Translations under genes and position numbers: made by a program
Notes under the pieces: model-generated
The model's database searches: none
The model's input: the letters and a program-made list of their open reading frames with translations, nothing else
Told to the model about the DNA's origin: nothing
Assembly (NCBI GenBank): GCA_030267565.1
Contig: BRXU01000010.1
Span: 740,501 to 804,500 of the forward strand
Source: Pleodorina starrii
Taxonomy: Eukaryota > Chlorophyta > Chlorophyceae > Chlamydomonadales > Volvocaceae
Direction of reading: 5' to 3'
DNA: 64,000 bases
Part shown: one piece after another, positions 32,006 through 44,426 of the stretch
Numbering within the stretch: position 1 is the stretch's first letter
How the letters are laid out: each line of letters starts with the position of its first letter

Positions 32006-35000
32006 ATGCCCCAGCAGCTTTTGGACCAAACAGTTTTCCGCCGTGCTGCTCAATGGTGTTGCTCAGAAATGCGCTGTGGAGCCCTCTGCCTGCTGCTGCT
32101 CCTTCACGTGCTGGTGGTTACCCGATGCGACCCCGCTGACCTTTCACGGAATGGCCGGTCACTGACCGAGTACCGCGGTCTGTCAGACAGGTAAGCAGCA
32201 GCTCAGGGCGGGATCGTTGAGTCAGCGACGCTGCAATTGGAGACTTCGGGGCAACCAATTCAAAAGGGGCTGTAGTCGCACCACTGCCTCGCGCAGCTCC
32301 CCTCTGGGCCCGCTCTCTGGACCTCACCCACCATTATCCCTTCCCACCTTCACCTCCGCCCGCCCATCCCCCAACCCCGCCACGCCCTTTTACCCCCTCA
32401 AGTACCGGTAACCCTATCACCCGCCACCACCACCACCACCACCCCGTCACCGACCCCGCCTCGCTCCTTCCATCAACCCGCCCGCCCGCCCCTTTCGCGC
32501 AGCGCAATCGACTCATCTGCCCTTCCCTCGCTCGCTCCCTCCCTCCCTCCCTCCCTCCCTCCCTCCCTCCCTCCCTCCCTCCCTCCTTTACCCATATTCC
32601 CTCCGCTGCGGTAACGGTTTTCTTATCCCCCATATTCCCCCCCCCCCGCTTTCTCTCCCCAGTGATGGATCCCTGCTGGTGGTGACGCTGCTGGGCGGTC
32701 ACGTGGTTGCCGTACGTCCCGACAGCGGCGAGGTGCTGTGGGAGTACGACACCGGTACGCCACTGCTGCGTGTCGCCCAGGGCAAGGCCATGCCGCCCGG
32801 GCTGCGCATGTTGTCCGGAGTGGACGGAGGACTGTACCTGTACAGCAGTGCGCTGCCGGCAGCAGCGGCGGCGACGGCGGCGGCGGACGACGGCGGCGGC
32901 GGGGGCGGGAGCGGCGCGGCGCCGCCAGGCCCCACGCTCGAGGTACGGCATGCTGCGTGCCCGCCGACGGAAGGTTGCTGAAACGAAAGCAGCCAAACTA
33001 TGGACGTGTATGGACAGACCGGTGGCGGGGGGAGGGTGACGGGAGGTGACGAGTCCACGCAAAGGTTGGGAGATGGCGGCGGTCCCTGGAGCTACCTCGA
33101 CTATCCGCTATCCGCTGATTCGCCGTCCGCTGACTCGCTGTCTTCCCGCCTTTCCCTCCCTCCCGCACCCCCAACACTCGCACACACCCGCAAACACCCG
33201 CAAACACCCGCTCACCCCCCCAACACCCCTACACGCACACCCGCCTCCTCAGCGGCTGCCCATCACCCTCCCGGAGCTCGTGGACACCTCCCCCTCCCTC
33301 ACCGACGACGGATCCATAATCACGGGGGAGCGCCGCACCCGCGTATTCGTACTGGACAGACACACGGGGGCGCTGCTGCATGTGTTCAGTGAGGGGGCGG
33401 CGGCGGCGGCGGCGGGGGCGGGGGCGGGGGCGGACAAGGGGGGTGGCGGCGGCGGCGGGGGGCCGCTGGCGGAGGCTCATGTGGATCCGCGGCTGCGGCC
33501 CCCGGGCGGTGCCGGACCCGGCTTTGGCATGGAGGGTAAGTTGGGGGGGGGCGGCGGCGGCGGAGGGGAGGGGGGAGGGAGAGGGAGCGGGTGGGGAGGG
33601 GAGGGGAGGGAGGGGGGAGGGAGAGGGAGCGGGTGGGGAGGGAGGGGGGAGGAGGCGCGGGGTGGGCTCTGGGTTAGGGAAGGGAGAGTGGGCCGGGTTT
33701 GGAGGATACGGGGTTGTGTGTGTATGTGGGTGTGTAGGAACTGGGGGCGCCACGCGGCGGGGCATTGGAGGAGGGGGGACGGCGTGGGCTTGTTTGTGCG
33801 TGTTTGTTTTGTTTGTGTGTGTGTCCGGAGATTGAGATAGATGCGGATGTCGTCGCGGGTTGATCGCGAATGCGTTCTGCAGGACAGGAAAGGAGGGGAG
33901 GATGGGAGGGGAGGAGAGAACCCGGCTCCTCGGCGCTCCTCCCGCAGCCCACCCGCCCTGCCGCCACTGCGGGCTCGTGTCCAATACAGCCCTACCACCT
34001 CCACTTACCACCCCCCCCCCCACCACCACCACCACCACCACCCTCCCTCTCTCCTACTTCGTCCTGTCCCTCTCCCCTTCAGATGTGCCTGTACTGCAGA
34101 TGTTGGATCCAGATCGGATCCTGCTGGTGGGCAGGCAGGACTTCGTGGTGCGGTCCAAGCAGGTGGGGTAATAGAAATCGGCCCGGGACGGGGGGGGGGC
34201 GGGGGGAGGGGAAGGCGGGGACGGGGGGTGACCAGGGAGGGATATGTTCCTTTATATAACGGAGGACGGGAGGGGGGGGGAGGGGAGGACGGGGGCAGGG
34301 GTTCGCCATCATCTGTAGCAGTGCAATGCGTATGGGTACTGGCTACTTAGGGTTGAAGCCGCCAGGCACCACTGAGGGGGAGGGGGTTATACATGTATAA
34401 AAAGGAGAGGCTGAGGTCAGAAGTACAAGAGGGGGATGGGGGGCTGAGGTCAGGAGTACAACTTGTCCACAGACAAGGCAAGCTGACAGGCTGTCAGACG
34501 GAGGGGCGGGCCGGGGGGCGGGGCGGGGGCTGGTTAGGGTTGAAGACGAATTACTCCGTCTGAAGGAGCGGGGCGGGGATGGCGCTCAAGGACCACAAAG
34601 CGCAGCGAAGCGGCCGAGGAAACTGAGGGGGCTGAGAGTGTGGAACTGGGGCGGGGCGGGCGGGCGGGGGGGGGGGGCGGCGGCGGCGACGCTGCCGCCG
34701 TTGCTAAGTAGGGTATCAGAGATGCGGGAAAGTGACTTTGCAGCGACTGCGAAGCATCGTTGAGCGGGTGGGCTGAGAAGCCACGGTGAGCGGTGTGAGC
34801 CGGCGCCGGCTCCGGAGGGCGTGAGTGCGGTGTTTGCCCCCGCTAGCACATGACCCCTTGACCCGTGGGTCGGCTCCTTTGCGTTCGTTGTCTCGCAGGT
34901 GCTCACGGATGTGGAGGCGTGGAATGCGTCGTACAGCCGCATCATCAACCTCCGATCCGCGGGTCTGGGGTCCGCCGCGCGGGTGCCCCCGGGGGGAGGG

Positions 35001-38000
35001 GGGCCGGCGGGTACGGCAGGTGAGGAGAGGGCGGGTGGGCGGGCGGAATGGAGGGAGAGAGGGAAGTAGGTATGAGACCGCAGCGTTGGAGGGAGGGGGC
35101 GCGTTGAAGGCCCCGCGGGTCGCGTTTCCCTTCTGGCCGACCCATCCCGGCCGGTCGTTCTAGGCGGCCGGTCGTTGCTCCTCGTGTGACCGCTTCCCCG
35201 CATTGCTGCTGGTCCTCCAAGCAACTCGCCGCGTCCCTCAACCAGGCGATGCTCTTTCCCTCCCCCTCCCACGGGTGGTCACAACGCCCCGGACCCCCTC
35301 CGCTCCGCTCCCTGATTCGCTCCGCCCCGGTCCTGCCCCCCTCCGCTCATCTCCGCTCCACACCGCAGGGGCGCTGCCGCTGTTCACTGTGGGGGCCGAC
35401 CACTCACTTCAGGTGCGGTGCAGTGCGGGGGGAAAGTGGGGGGATGACAGGGGGGAGGGGAGCCAGGAGCCTGGCTGGCGGTCCTCGGATCGCCTCGTGG
35501 GTTTGTTGATGCCGGGGAGGGGAGGGGAGGGGAGGGGAGGGGAGGGGAGGGGAGGGGAGGGGAGGGGAGGGGAGGGGAGGGGAGGGAGAGGGGAGGGAGA
35601 GGGGAAGCCCGTAAAGGTAGGTAGAACCAGTCCGGATCGTCCAGCTGGCCTCCCCCGCCTGGCACCTCCACACCTCCGCGCCTCCGCAACGACGAGGGTC
35701 GCGGCTCAAACCTCTCCCTCTCGCCTCGCCTCGTCTCGCCTTCCGCCTCGCTTGACGGCGCCTCCCTTCCTCTCCTCCTCCTCTTTAACCCTGAGCGCAC
35801 CGACCGCCGACCGGCCGACCTCGTGTTCCGCCGCGCAGGCCTACGACCCCGCCTCGGGCCTCCGCCGCTGGGCCGTGCGCTTCCAGACACCCCCCGTCGG
35901 CGTATTCGACTCTGCGCAAGGAGACATGAACTTCCTGGACCCGGCAGCCGCCCTGCGACCGCCGCCGCCGCTGCTGTCGCCAGACGCCGAGACGCCGGCG
36001 GCGGCGGGTCGGCGGCGGCGGCGGCACGCCGCTGCCGGGGGCGCTGCGGCGGCGGGTCCACGGCTGCTGCCGTACGCAGGCCCGGAAGACGGCGCGGAGG
36101 GCGACGGCGTCGACGGCGGCGTCGGGCGCCGGAACCTGGTTTTGGTGGGGGAGCTGCGGGGCAGCTTGTACGCCATGCCGGCGGAACATGTCGTACTGGA
36201 CGAGCTTGTGGAGGTACGGCAGCTGCAGCGTCTGTGGCGCGCACCGCTGGATGGCGGGGGGCCCTCCCCCCTCACATTACCCCTGCACATCACCCCACAC
36301 ACGCTCAGCTCTTACCTTTGCACTCGACTCCGATACCGGTATAGACTATACCGGAACTGTACTGTCAAACCTCTTTTCCAAGCCCCCTTGCCTACCGGTC
36401 TCTTGCCCCCCTCTCTCACTCCCTGACCCCCTCTCCCCCGCCGTCCGCCCCCCTCCTCCCTGACCCCCCCTCCGCAGCCCCAACCCTGGAGCGCCATCGC
36501 CCTCCCTGGACCCGCCGCGGACCCTCCACTGCCGCTGCTGCCGCCGTCCGTCCACTCCACCCCCGCCGCCGTCGCTGGCGCCTCCGCCTCCGCCGTTGAT
36601 AAGGCCCTCGTGGTCCGCGCCGGCGGCAGTGGCAGCAGCAGCAAGGATCTGGTGACGTACGCGATGGATGTGGAGACGGGCGAGGGTGTGGTTTCGGGGC
36701 TGGCCTGCCGGCCGCCGGGGCTGCAGCTGCTGGCGACCTTGGGCGAGCCCAGCGGCGTAAGACAAAGCTGGCTGCCCGACGCGCCCAGGCCTGGGGGCGC
36801 CGGCACCGGGGTCGGCGGCGGCGGGCTGCCTCTGCCCGGCGCCGTCGCTGGCGGCGGCGGCGCCGCCGCCGCCGACGCCGCCAGCCTGGCGCTGATGTTG
36901 GGCTCCGGCGGCGGCGGCGGCCTGCTGCCGGTGGTGCTGCTGGCGGCGGCGGGGTTGGGCGCCGCGGCGGTGCTGCTCGTACTGCACGTCCGCGGCGGCG
37001 CAACCGCCGCCAGGGCCGCCGCTGGCGGCGGCAAGGCGGCCCCGGCCGCCGCCGCCGCTGCCGTGATCGCCGTTGCGGTGAACGGCAACGGCGTCGCCGA
37101 CGCCGGCGGGAAGGCTGGCGCGGCGGCTTCCGCTGCCCCGAGGAGCGGCGGCGGTGGCGGCGGCGTCGGCGGCGGCGAAGGGGCTCAGGCTGGCTCCCGT
37201 GCGGCGGGTGGTGCGGGGCAGCGGCGGCGCAAGGGTCGCGCCGGGGACACCGGCGGCGGCGGCGGCGGCGGCGGCAGCCGAGGGAACGCTGGCGGAGGCG
37301 GCGGAGGCGGAGGCGGCGGTGGCACCTCCGCTGCGGGTCTTGGTGGAGGGCTGCCCAGCATAGAGGAGGATCGGCAGCTGTCGCCGTCCCAGGTACGGCA
37401 GTCTGGGGGGAGGGGAGCGGGTTCGTACTGAACGATTTGCACGGCTCGATGTGACCGGGCAGTCCGATGGGTGGGTGGGGGGAGTTGAAGCAGCCTCAGA
37501 ACCCTGAAACTCTAAAACCCCAAAAACCCTAAAACCCTGAAACCTTCCTTTCACTGTGCTGCTGCTGGCGCCGTGCCTCCCTCCCTCCCTCCCTCCCGCA
37601 GGCCGCCATCCGGCCCCGGACGGAGCCGCGACCTACCAACTCCTCATCCCCCACCTCTTCCTCCACCTCCTCCGGCTCCTCCGGCTCCGGCTCCGGCTCC
37701 GGCGGCGCATCCTCCGACCCCTCCTCCGCCTTCACCCCCACCTCCACCCCCACCTCTGCTGCTCACCTGCCCAGTGCTGAGCCCCGAGTGCGGCTGAGGG
37801 AGGACGGATCGCTGCTCATTGGTGAGTGAGTGTTGGATGTGGGGGGGTAATGTGTGGGAGGGGGGGTAAGGGGGCGAGGGAGGGGGGAGAAAAGGGTCGG
37901 GGTTGGGGGGTGGGGTGGGGGCCGGATGGGGGTGGGGGGTAGGGGTGGTGCGTTGCAGTGAGATTGTGATGGGAAGGAGCCACCCCTCGACACCGATGGG

Positions 38001-41000
38001 TGACGTAATAAGCCAATCTCCAAAGGATGGGTGTCTTTTCATTGGGGGAGGCTGTTTAGAGGGGATGTGCGAGGGACGTCTTGGGCGGCGTGTGCGTGTG
38101 GAAACAAAGGGGGGAGGTACGAAGTAGTGGTGGAAACAAGAGGGGGAGGTAGTGATGGAAAGGAAGGAAGGAATGATGGTGGTGCCGAGGGTGGCGGTGG
38201 AGAGGGCGGTGGTGATGGATGGAGCGCCGGTGGGCAGGTGGCTGTGGCTCGAATGCTCCCTTCCGTACCTCATCTGCCCACCCGCGGTGCGCCCGATAGC
38301 CAGCCAGTACGGCAACCGAAACCCCCCGCCGTGCCGTCTTGCCGTATGCAGGTCGGCTCGCCGTGGGGCCGGCCATCCTCGGGTACGGCAGCGCCGGTAC
38401 GGTTGTGTACGAGGGTGTGTTGGATGGCAGGTACGTACGACGTTGTCTGGACTGCGGCGGGCGGGCGGGGCGGAGCAGGGGGGCCGGCGCTCGGGGTTCG
38501 GGGTTTCCAATACCCGAGGAGATGGGTATGGGCAACAGCGGCGACATAATGCGTATGCGTACCGGTGTTTGATCGTGTGTATCTGTTTGTGTATGTGTGT
38601 GTGTTTACGTGGTTGGGGGGTTCACACAGCTACGGTCCTCTACGGCTCCATTGACACTCTCGTACCGGTACAGGTATCTCCCCCCTCTACACAACTCCTC
38701 CCTGCGTTGCGGTGCCCGGTGCCGCCACCCCTCCCCGGTCCCCGCCGCTGTGCTTGTCGTCGTTGTCTTCGTCGTTGTTGTTATTATCATCATTGGGTCC
38801 CGCTCATTCCTCCCCCGACCCCGACCCCGACCCCAGCACCTCTCCCCCCCAAGTGACTCATCCGCAGTGACTCAATTGTTATATAAAGGAGCATATCACT
38901 CCCTCAACCCCCCCCCACACACACATACACACACCCCTACCTTCGGTACCTTCTATTTTTTCCAAACACACGCCACACTCACCCCTTCAGGCCCGTGGCC
39001 GTGAAGCGCCTCCTGCGTCAGTTCACCGCCCTAGCCCGCAAGGAGATTGAGGTGCTGATCCTGTCGGACGAACACCCCAATGTGGTCCGTTGCTTTGCGC
39101 TGGAGGAGGATCGCGAGTTTGTGTATCTGGCTCTGGAGAGGTGCCGACACTCACTCTGCGAGGCGGTGGAGGCGGCGGTGGTGGAGGCGGCGGGGCAGGG
39201 GCATCAGGGGCAGGGGCAGAGGCAGAGGCTCGGGATAGGGAGGGAGGCAGCAGGAGCAGGGGGAGGGGGAGGAGGAGGTGGGGGAGGGGGAGGTGGAGGA
39301 GGGGGTTTTGTGGATCCGGACACGCGGCAGCCCACGGCGAGGTGGGTTTGGGGGGGAAGGGGGGAAGGGGGGGAGAGGAGAGGGGTGTAGTAGGGTTTTG
39401 GGGTCTGGGTGTATGGGTTTGGGTTTGGGGGTTTGGGGAGGGGCTTTGTGTGCGGGTTGTGTTTTTGGGGGGTTTGGGGGGGGGAGGCGTATGGGATTAT
39501 GGGGGTTCGGGGGTTGGGGAGGCGTATGCGCGTGCGTGGCCGTGTGTATGTTCGTACATACGTGTGTGTGTATGCGTGCGTGCGTGCGTGTATCGTCCCT
39601 CTGTCTCCCATCCCCCACTCAGAATGGGCTGCCCCCAAACCCAAATACGGTAAACCCCTTCTCGCCGCATTAGGTTCTCGCCGCTTTGGGCTGCCTTGGC
39701 TGCGGAAGTTTCCCTACATCTTTTACTTCCCCGCCCACTTTTCCTACCCCCTCTCTCCCCTCCCTCCCCCCCCCCCTCTATCCTCCCCCCCAGGTGTCTC
39801 TCCACGCTGCTCGACGTGTGTCGCGGCCTGGCAGCCCTCCACCAACGGGGTATCGTACACCGGGACCTCAAACCACACAACGTACTGCTCACCGAGGTGC
39901 GCTAACCCCCCCTGACCCCCCACCCACCCTTGGCTTCAAACCCCCCCAACCCCTCACCCAAATTCACAATTCAACCCCCCTCCCCCTCCGCTGCGGTATC
40001 GTTTTTATGACCCCCGCCCCACACACCCTCCCTTTCCCCCTTCCCCTCCCCTCTCCCCTCCGCTCCCTTCTCCCCTCCACATCCCTCCCCTCCTGCGTTG
40101 CGTTCCCTCGTCCCGGGCCGTTTTCATTTCCCCTCCCCTCCCCTCCCCCCCCCCCGCAGTCCGGCCAGCGCGCCAAGCTGTCCGACATGGGTTTGTCCAA
40201 GCAGCTGGTTCCGGAGCAGAGCAGCTTCCACGTGGAGGGCAGCCACCACGGGGGGCCGGGGGGCTCCTCGGGCTGGCAGGCTCCGGAGCAACTCATCGCG
40301 AGAGACGGGGGGGCGGCCCGACAGACCCGGTCCATGGACGTGTTCAGTCTGGGTTGCATTCTGTATTACTGCATGACGGGTGGGTGGGGGGGGGATTTCG
40401 GGGGGGGGGATGGGTCGGGGTTGGGAGGTGGGAAGAAGCGGTGGGGAAGGAGGTGCGGTGGGGATGGAGGTGAAGGGGGCGGAGAGGGGTCTCGCTGTGG
40501 TGGTGAGAGAGGCGGGTGCGAGGGTGAGGCGGTGGGGAGAGGGGTGGTGATGGGAAGGTGGGGAGAGGGGTGATGGGGGATGGTGGGGAGGGGGGTTGGG
40601 GTCCAGTGCAGCTGCAGCTGCGACTCCTGCCAGGCGCGCAGCGGAGCGGAGCACAAACAGCCCCCCTTTGCCCTCTTTTGAACTCCCCTGCACACCCCCG
40701 CACCACTCCCTCTTGCATATTTGCATATTCACTCTTCAAACCCTATCCCCCCTCCCTCCCGCCCTCCCCCCCGGCCCCCCCGGCGGCTCCTCAGGTGGTC
40801 GTCACCCCTTTGGTGACAACCACTACGAGCGCGACGCCAACATCCTCCACGGCGCCCCCTCCCTGGCGCCCCTTGCTGCCTCCGCCGGCCCCGAGGCCGC
40901 GCACCTGGTGGGGTCCTGTCTGGCCAAGGACCCCGCGCACCGGCCGGCAGTGGGGGCGGTGCTGGGCCACCCGCTGTGGTGGAGCGACGAACGGCGGCTG

Positions 41001-41713
41001 GCGTTCCTGGTGGACATAAGCGACAGGTGGGCAGGGGGGGAGAGGGAGGGGGGGCCAGGGGGGAGGAGAGTGTGAGCGTATGAGAGTATGCGGGTATGGC
41101 AGTCCAACTTGGGAATGGGGGCTGACGGGGCTGTGATGGGCCTTGGGTACTGGGGTGTGTGGGTGTGTGTGTGTAGGGGGGGAGAAGGAGGTGTGTGGGA
41201 CTCGGTCGAGAGGGTGGGGAAGGGGGGTGGGGGTCGTGTGTGTATGTGGCTTGTGGGGGGGAGCGGAGGGGAGGGGAGGGTATTCACGGGTTACCCTACA
41301 TGTGAGAGGGCGGCAAATTATCTGCACCTGTCCTGCTGACGACCTTTCCCACCTAGCTTTGGCGCCATCCTTCCCGCCTACCGGTAACTTTGCTATTCGT
41401 GGACTGTGAAACTCTACAAACCCTGCCACACACACCCCCACCCCCCGCACACACACACCACCACCACAACCTCCCTCCTGACCCCCCGCCCCACCCCACC
41501 GCCCACCCCCCACCCCCATCTTGTTTCTTTGTTTGCAAATTCACTCTTCAAAACCCCCCACTCCCATCGCCTCCCTCAGGGTTGAGAACGAGGACCGGGA
41601 GCCCGACACCAGCCTCCTGGCGGCCATGGAGTCGTACGCGGGAGTGGCGTTGGCGGGACCCACCGCACTGCCGCTGCCGGGGCAGCCGCAACCACCACAA
41701 ACAATGACGACGA

Positions 41714-41749
<36 letters not shown>

Positions 41750-44426
41750 ACTTTGCAGCAGCGTCGGGCGCCACCGAGGCTGCTGCTGCCGCCGCCCCCC
41801 CTCCCGCCGCCGCCTCCCTCTCCGCCGCTCTGTCCTCCTGCGCCGCCCCCTCGCCCCCCAATTGGGGTGCGGCGCTGCCCTCTGAGCTGGTGGCCAATCT
41901 GGGTCGCTACCGGCGCTACGACTACACGTCGCTGAGGGACCTGCTGCGGGTGGTGCGGAACAAGAGAAACCACTTTCGGGAGATGCCGCCGGGGCTGCAG
42001 GTGGGGGTGATGGGGGGTGGGGTGGGGAGGTAGGGGGAGGGGGAGGGGGATAGAGAATAAAGGCGATATCGCTGCGGAGGGACGAAGGGGTGGGGCCTGG
42101 GGCAGGCGGGCACACGCGTACACGCCCGCGGCCCCCCCCCCCCCCCCGGGCTCCGGCCTATAAGTGGATAACCCCCCGGGTCCGTTGCGTTCCATTCGCC
42201 AACGTCGCCTCCGTTCCTCCGCTCTCCCCACCCCCCGGGCCCCTCCTTCCCCCCACTCAGGCGATGTTGGGTCCACTGCCCGGCGGCTTCCTCCGCTTCT
42301 TCGCCGCCCGCTTCCCCCGCCTGCTGCTGGCCGTGTACGTCTTTGCGCTGCGCCACCTGGCGGACGAGCCAACGCTGCAGCAGTACTGGGGGGGAGGCGA
42401 GGAGGGAGCAGGCGGGGGAGGTGGAGGGGCAGGTGGGGGAGGTGGAGGCGCGGAGGCGGCCGAGCCGTTTGTGCAGGTGAACGGGCGGGCAGGCAGGTGG
42501 GCGGGCGGGGCTGGAGGAAAGGACCTGTGGGTTTAGGGATTTTTTTAGGGTTTTGGGGTTTTTGAAGGTAGTTTTTGGAGGGTTTTTTTAGGGTTTCTAC
42601 CATCCAGTCGATGGTGGGTGGAGAGGACCTGTGGGGTCGGGCGTTTGCTTGTAATGGTGCGTTGCAATGATGAGGGGGGTGTTTTAATGGGGGAGTGGAG
42701 GGATGGGTAGCTGAGCGGCCCGGCTCGGTGGCAGGACGTTTGTCAAGGAAGGGCGCGAGGTATCCGGTTGCGACGGAAGGGCCGCAATTCTGCGTTCGGC
42801 TTGGGTGATGGCTGCGCCACCGCCCCTGCACCCTTCCCTCCCACGTCCCAAAGAACATCGCCTTCCTAACCCCCCCCTCCCTGAACACACCAGGTGCATC
42901 TCGCCCCTCACGCCCACCACCACCCCCCCTTCCCCCCTCCGGTGCCTTGCCCCCGCAGACGTTCCTCGCACAGTACGGCAGCGGCATGAGGCCCATCAAG
43001 ACACAGCAGCAGCAGCAGCAGCCGGGTGGCTGGCAGGCGGCCCCCGAGGCGCCAGGCGGCGGCGACGAGGCCATCGGCGGGCCGGTCATTGCCGGTGCGG
43101 CCTTGTCATCATCCGGCGTCGCTGCTGGCGCGGGGGGAGCGGCAGCGGTGGTTCCAACGGCGGCCGTGACGGTCCGGGGCGCCGCTGCCGATGTGCCATC
43201 CGGAGGGGTGAGCCGGCGGGGCTGCGGGGGGGGGGGAAAGAGGGAGGGGGAGGGGGGTTGTAGGGAGATGAAGAACAGCCGCGAGCGAGCAAGTGAGGGC
43301 GAGGGAGAGCGAGGGTGTTCCTCCGAAGGAGAGCTGAGCTCCCGCACCCGCACCCGGGCGTCCAACCACTTTGCGAGCCGCAGCTGTCTCACCAAGGATG
43401 TCTGCGCCATCGTCGGGGGCGCAGAGGGGGGCGCGCAGCCTAGCCTGGCCTGGAGGGGGCCAGGCCAGGCTGCGTCGCAGCAGCTCGGCCTGGCGAAGCC
43501 GAGCTGCGGCCGTAACGGAGCCGCCAACCGGGAACCGACCCGACTGCGGTCAGGGCTTTGGCGGGCCAGGGGCAGCGACCTGCGAGTGGGACAGGTGTGG
43601 GAGGGAGGGATGGAGGCGCGGGGGAGCGAGGATGTCGCTAGCAGGACAGTCCGTTGAGCCTTTAGGCGGTGACGTGTCGAGCGGCTCGAGGGCCTCTGCC
43701 ACCGCTGAGAGGCCTCGCGCCGCGGCCCCCTTACACGATGGCATAAGCCCCGTTCCTTCCCCTAACAACCCCCCTCCCAACCACGGCCTTCTTCTGTTAC
43801 TTGACCGTTCACGGGCTCCGGCCTATACGTGGATAACCCTCCCAACCACCCCACCCCTCTCGCCACAGGAACCACGACCGGGAGGCAGCGACGGCGGCGG
43901 CTCCGCCACGGCGCCGGTCACCACCACCGCCGCCGTCTCACCCGCCCCGTTCCCGCCGCAGCCCCTGCCGCACCCGCTCCCACCCGCGTCGCGGCCCTTA
44001 GCCTCCGCCTCGACATTCGGCAACGGCAACACCGCCGCCGCGCCGCCTCCGCCGCCTCCACCTCCGCTGCCGGTGGTTGTGGGCTACGAGCCGTGCGGCG
44101 ACGACGGCGAGGTGACGGTTCGCGAGTTCCCGCGGCGGCCCGGCAAGCCGCAGTGCGAGTTCTACGTCAAGACGGGGCACTGCAAGTTCGGCGAGAGCTG
44201 CGTGTACGACCACCCGGAGGCCTTTGCGGTACGGCTGACGGCGCTGGGGCTGCCGCTGCGGCCGGAGGAGGCCGTCTGCAGCTTCTACCTGAAGAATAAC
44301 GACTGCCGCTTCGGGCCGACCTGCAAGTTCCACCACCCCATGCTGAGGCCGGTGTTTGCGGGCTCGGCGGCGGCGGTGACGGCGGCGGTGGGGGTGGAGG
44401 GGGTCGGCGGCGGCGTTTCAAGTTGA
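32006..44426 (+). CDS. IRE1: IRE1 kinase/endoribonuclease with C-terminal tandem CCCH zinc fingers, complete
   Basis: ER stress sensor whose RNase splices bZIP mRNA. Eighteen phase-consistent exons: 32006-32190, 32663-32942, 33253-33535, 34083-34162, 34899-35019, 35369-35412, 35839-36213, 36478-37392, 37602-37821, 38352-38430, 38991-39341, 39794-39896, 40160-40379, 40795-41026, 41580-42000, 42261-42476, 42959-43207, 43869-44426; 1,643 residues. Signal peptide [16 protein letters not shown] (M22 at 32069 is an alternative start), lumenal PQQ-like strands to about 600, membrane span about 605-628, kinase with Gly loop [12 protein letters not shown], Lys866, HRDLKPHN (Asp1002) and DMG (1021-1023) as in plants. 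The RNase keeps [20 protein letters not shown], with the catalytic Tyr/Arg/Asn/His pattern of the family. Two fingers C-x8-C-x5-C-x3-H at Cys1554 and Cys1595 resemble plant HUA1-type CCCH domains. Low-complexity inserts (Gly run in kinase, Thr run in the RNase region) are unusual. Confidence 0.95.
32526..32587. repeat. (CCCT)n microsatellite in IRE1 intron 1
   Basis: About 15 tandem CTCC/CCCT units, part of the long pyrimidine tract before the acceptor at 32661-32662. Confidence 0.9.
35516..35590. repeat. (GGGGA)n minisatellite in IRE1 intron 6
   Basis: About 14 copies of GGGGA on the transcribed-sense strand; potential G-quadruplex-forming RNA. Confidence 0.9.
37499..37546. repeat. Degenerate telomere-like patch
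   Basis: CCCTAAAAC, CCCCAAAAA and CCCTGAAAC units in IRE1 intron 8, resembling the TTTTAGGG/TTTAGGG repeats of green-algal telomeres. Similar patches: 42534-42600 (sense TTTAGGG), 6450-6470, 49723-49740. Confidence 0.5.
42149..42178 (+). repeat. Copy of a 27-bp dispersed intronic motif (family B)
   Basis: GGGCTCCGGCCTATAAGTGG followed by ATAACCCC, 83 bp before the acceptor at 42259-42260. Other copies: 6700-6730, 43813-43843, 44772-44802. Confidence 0.75.
43813..43843 (+). repeat. Copy of a 27-bp dispersed intronic motif (family B)
   Basis: GGGCTCCGGCCTATACGTGG followed by ATAACCCT, 25 bp before the last IRE1 acceptor (43867-43868), preceded by CCGTTCAC as in the copy at 44772. Confidence 0.75.
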
